The notes under the pieces: model-generated
Databases searched by the model: none
What the model was told of the DNA's origin: nothing
The model's input: only the letters and a program-made list of their open reading frames with translations
NCBI RefSeq assembly: GCF_001428895.1
Contig: NZ_LMJA01000031.1
Coordinates: 315,975-379,974 of the forward strand
Direction of reading: 5' to 3'
DNA from: Mycobacterium sp. Root265
GTDB lineage: Bacteria > Actinomycetota > Actinomycetes > Mycobacteriales > Mycobacteriaceae
DNA length: 64,000 nt
Part shown: positions 62,553 through 64,000 of the stretch, piece after piece
Layout of the letters: every line of letters starts with the position of its first letter
How positions within the stretch are numbered: position 1 is the stretch's first letter
Program-made: the position numbers and the translations under genes

Positions 62553-62559
62553 CGAGCGA

Positions 62560-63588
62560 TCAGCCCGCCCCGCTCAGCAACTGCAGTCCCTTGGCGATGA
62601 GCGGGGCCACGGCATCGTCGGCTGCGTCCTCGGTGCCGTCGAGGGTGCGGCGCCGGTACGCGATGCCCGCCGCGATGATGGCCACTTTGAAGTAACCGGC
62701 CGCCAGGTGAAATTCCCAGTGCTGCAGGTCCCGTCCGGATGTCAGCGCATAGCGCTGAGCCATATCCTCGGCGCTCGGCATCCGGGGTGAGGTCCACGCA
62801 GCATCGGCGCCGATCACGAGATTAAAAACCGGCTCGCGGTAAACACACATCAATGCAGCGTCAGCCAGCGGATCACCCAGCGTTGACATCTCCCAATCCA
62901 CCACTGCACGAACACGATGCGGTGCGCCATTTTCCAGGATGGTGTTGTCAATCCGGTAGTCGCCGTGCACGATTGAGGTATCGCTCTGGACAGGAACAGA
63001 CTCTGCCAGCAACTGGTGCAACTTGTGTACCTCGGCGTCGCGCGAATCATCGGGATGACGTACCAGGTCCCATTGTCCTGACCACCGCCGAATCTGCCGT
63101 TGCAGGTAGCCGTCGCGTCGACCGAAGTCCCCCAGTCCGACGCTGTCGGGGTCAACGGCATGCAGCGATGCCAGCACGTCTACCAACCCGTAAGCACAAT
63201 CGCGAACTGCCGAATCGGTGTCAATGATTGCCAGTTCGGCACTGGTGCGGATCACCTGGCCCATTACATACTCCACCACAGCGAAGGGTGCGCCCAGTAC
63301 CGAGTCGTCTTCGCACAGGGTGACCGGACGTGCCACCGGTATTCCGGTGTCGGACAGCGCCTGGACCACCCGATACTCTCTGCCCATGTCGTGTGCTGAC
63401 GGTGTCACGCCCTGAAGCGGCCGTCGTCGCAGCACCCAGGTCGACTTATCGTCGAAAATCAGGAATGTCAGATTGGAACGTCCACCGGAGATCAGTTCGC
63501 TGCGCAGCGGGCCGGTCTGGGCGACACCGATGTCATCGAAGTGGCGGGCGAGTGCCTCAAGGTCCAAAGCTTCTGCAGTCGTGGTCAT
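62560..63588 (-). CDS. APH-type kinase, ACAD10/11-N-domain / LvaA-like
   Basis: A 342-aa phosphotransferase with the kinase loop SIVHGDYRIDNTILE (H208, D210, N215) and metal site VVDWEMSTLGDPLADAAL (D231). The nucleotide side (GGRSNLTFLIFD, VLRRRPLQG with the Lys replaced by Arg pairs) matches the kinase part of ACAD10/11. In Pseudomonas LvaA and animal ACAD10/11, this kinase phosphorylates 4-hydroxyacyl-CoA so that an ACAD partner can remove phosphate and make an enoyl-CoA. The ACAD10/11-like partner is at 37700. It directly follows a FadD gene (1-bp gap). Confidence 0.88.
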   Translation of the reverse strand: MTTTAEALDLEALARHFDDIGVAQTGPLRSELISGGRSNLTFLIFDDKSTWVLRRRPLQGVTPSAHDMGREYRVVQALSDTGIPVARPVTLCEDDSVLGAPFAVVEYVMGQVIRTSAELAIIDTDSAVRDCAYGLVDVLASLHAVDPDSVGLGDFGRRDGYLQRQIRRWSGQWDLVRHPDDSRDAEVHKLHQLLAESVPVQSDTSIVHGDYRIDNTILENGAPHRVRAVVDWEMSTLGDPLADAALMCVYREPVFNLVIGADAAWTSPRMPSAEDMAQRYALTSGRDLQHWEFHLAAGYFKVAIIAAGIAYRRRTLDGTEDAADDAVAPLIAKGLQLLSGAG

Positions 63589-63589
63589 C

Positions 63590-64000
63590 TCATGCCTTTC
63601 GGAGGTCAGTTTTACGCACCTTTCCAGATGCAGTGCGGGGTAGACGATCGGTCAGTCGAAGCTCTTCGGGCCATTTCGGTTTCGCCATGCCCGATGCGGC
63701 GAGGTGGTCGACGAGGGTTGCCAACGTGACGTGGTGATGCGGCGCCGGGACCACAAATGCGACGGCTCGTTCCCCCGTGCGGTCATCAGGAACGCCCACG
63801 ACCGCCACCTCGGCCACCGACGGCGCGGTCAGCAACACGTTTTCCACTTCGGCCGGTGCGATGTTAACCCCATTGCGAATGATCAAGTCTTTACGTCGGT
63901 CGGTCACTGCCAGTCGACCGTTAGCGTCGAGCACACCGACGTCCCCGCTGTCCAGCCAGCCCTCCCGGTCGAAGGCGACATTCGATTCCGCCTCTAGGTA
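63590..64000 (-). CDS. Acyl-CoA synthetase, 5' end cut by the window edge
   Basis: The last 136 residues of an ANL ligase: GWLDSGDVGVLDANGRLAVTDRRKDLIIRNGVNIAPAEVE and A10 lysine in LPRTASGKVRKTDLRKA. The rest is beyond 64,000. Its stop lies 1 bp before the kinase ATG, so the two are co-transcribed. A CoA ligase made together with a 4-hydroxyacyl-CoA-type kinase supports the idea of a hydroxyacid substrate. No palindrome is visible for this unit; its promoter lies outside the window. Confidence 0.9.
   Translation of the reverse strand, partial: YLEAESNVAFDREGWLDSGDVGVLDANGRLAVTDRRKDLIIRNGVNIAPAEVENVLLTAPSVAEVAVVGVPDDRTGERAVAFVVPAPHHHVTLATLVDHLAASGMAKPKWPEELRLTDRLPRTASGKVRKTDLRKA

Overview
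The window reads as a high-GC actinobacterial chromosome, almost certainly a mycobacterium (Mycolicibacterium-like). Supporting signs are a full yrbE/mce operon with Mce-associated genes, a DUF732 secreted protein, an antigen-85-fold esterase, a DUF7159 proline-rich protein, a bifunctional-type dcd, an F420-type LLM oxidoreductase and a mycofactocin-type SDR. Assignments rest on reading motifs by eye; no database search was possible.

Layout. (1) 1-5.9 kb is ordinary chromosome: a P450 cut by the window edge, two TetR regulators each with its own tandem operator pair, an SDR, the DUF7159 protein, dcd, a secreted cupin and a tRNA-Gly(CCC). (2) About 6.0-15.5 kb is an integrated element next to the tRNA 3' end. 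It carries a HEPN-motif protein divergent from an HNH protein (a candidate defence pair), a tyrosine integrase, an XRE repressor, an excisionase-like protein, a DUF3987 replication-type protein, 9-bp iteron-like repeats, a strong stem-loop and a second HNH gene. It has no capsid, terminase or conjugation genes. (3) From 15.5 kb to the right edge lies one large catabolic and uptake cluster: secreted esterase, LLM enzyme, CAP and DUF732 secreted proteins, ten-gene mce operon, three complete acyl-CoA-synthetase-like genes plus a fourth cut by the right edge, a PaaK-like ligase with a partner, five acyl-CoA dehydrogenases (two adjacent pairs plus one ACAD10/11-like), two thiolase/DUF35 pairs, three enoyl-CoA hydratases, three SDR/NMO-type enzymes, two amidohydrolases, ALDH, GMC oxidoreductase, ferredoxin plus P450, a TetR regulator and an ACAD10/11-type kinase.

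The main discovery candidate is regulatory. Almost every transcription unit between 15.5 and 62.6 kb is headed by a copy of one palindrome, consensus ACTATACATGTATAGT. Three copies are perfect and at least eight are variants, always in the gap between divergent or leading genes. This makes the cluster a single regulon. The TetR gene at 57,688, which has its own variant site, is the natural candidate regulator. Taken together the cluster looks like release (secreted esterase), Mce import, CoA activation and beta-oxidation/ring-processing of a hydrophobic ester- or acid-type substrate whose identity the sequence does not give. The kinase and ACAD10/11-like pair suggests a 4-hydroxyacyl-CoA step.
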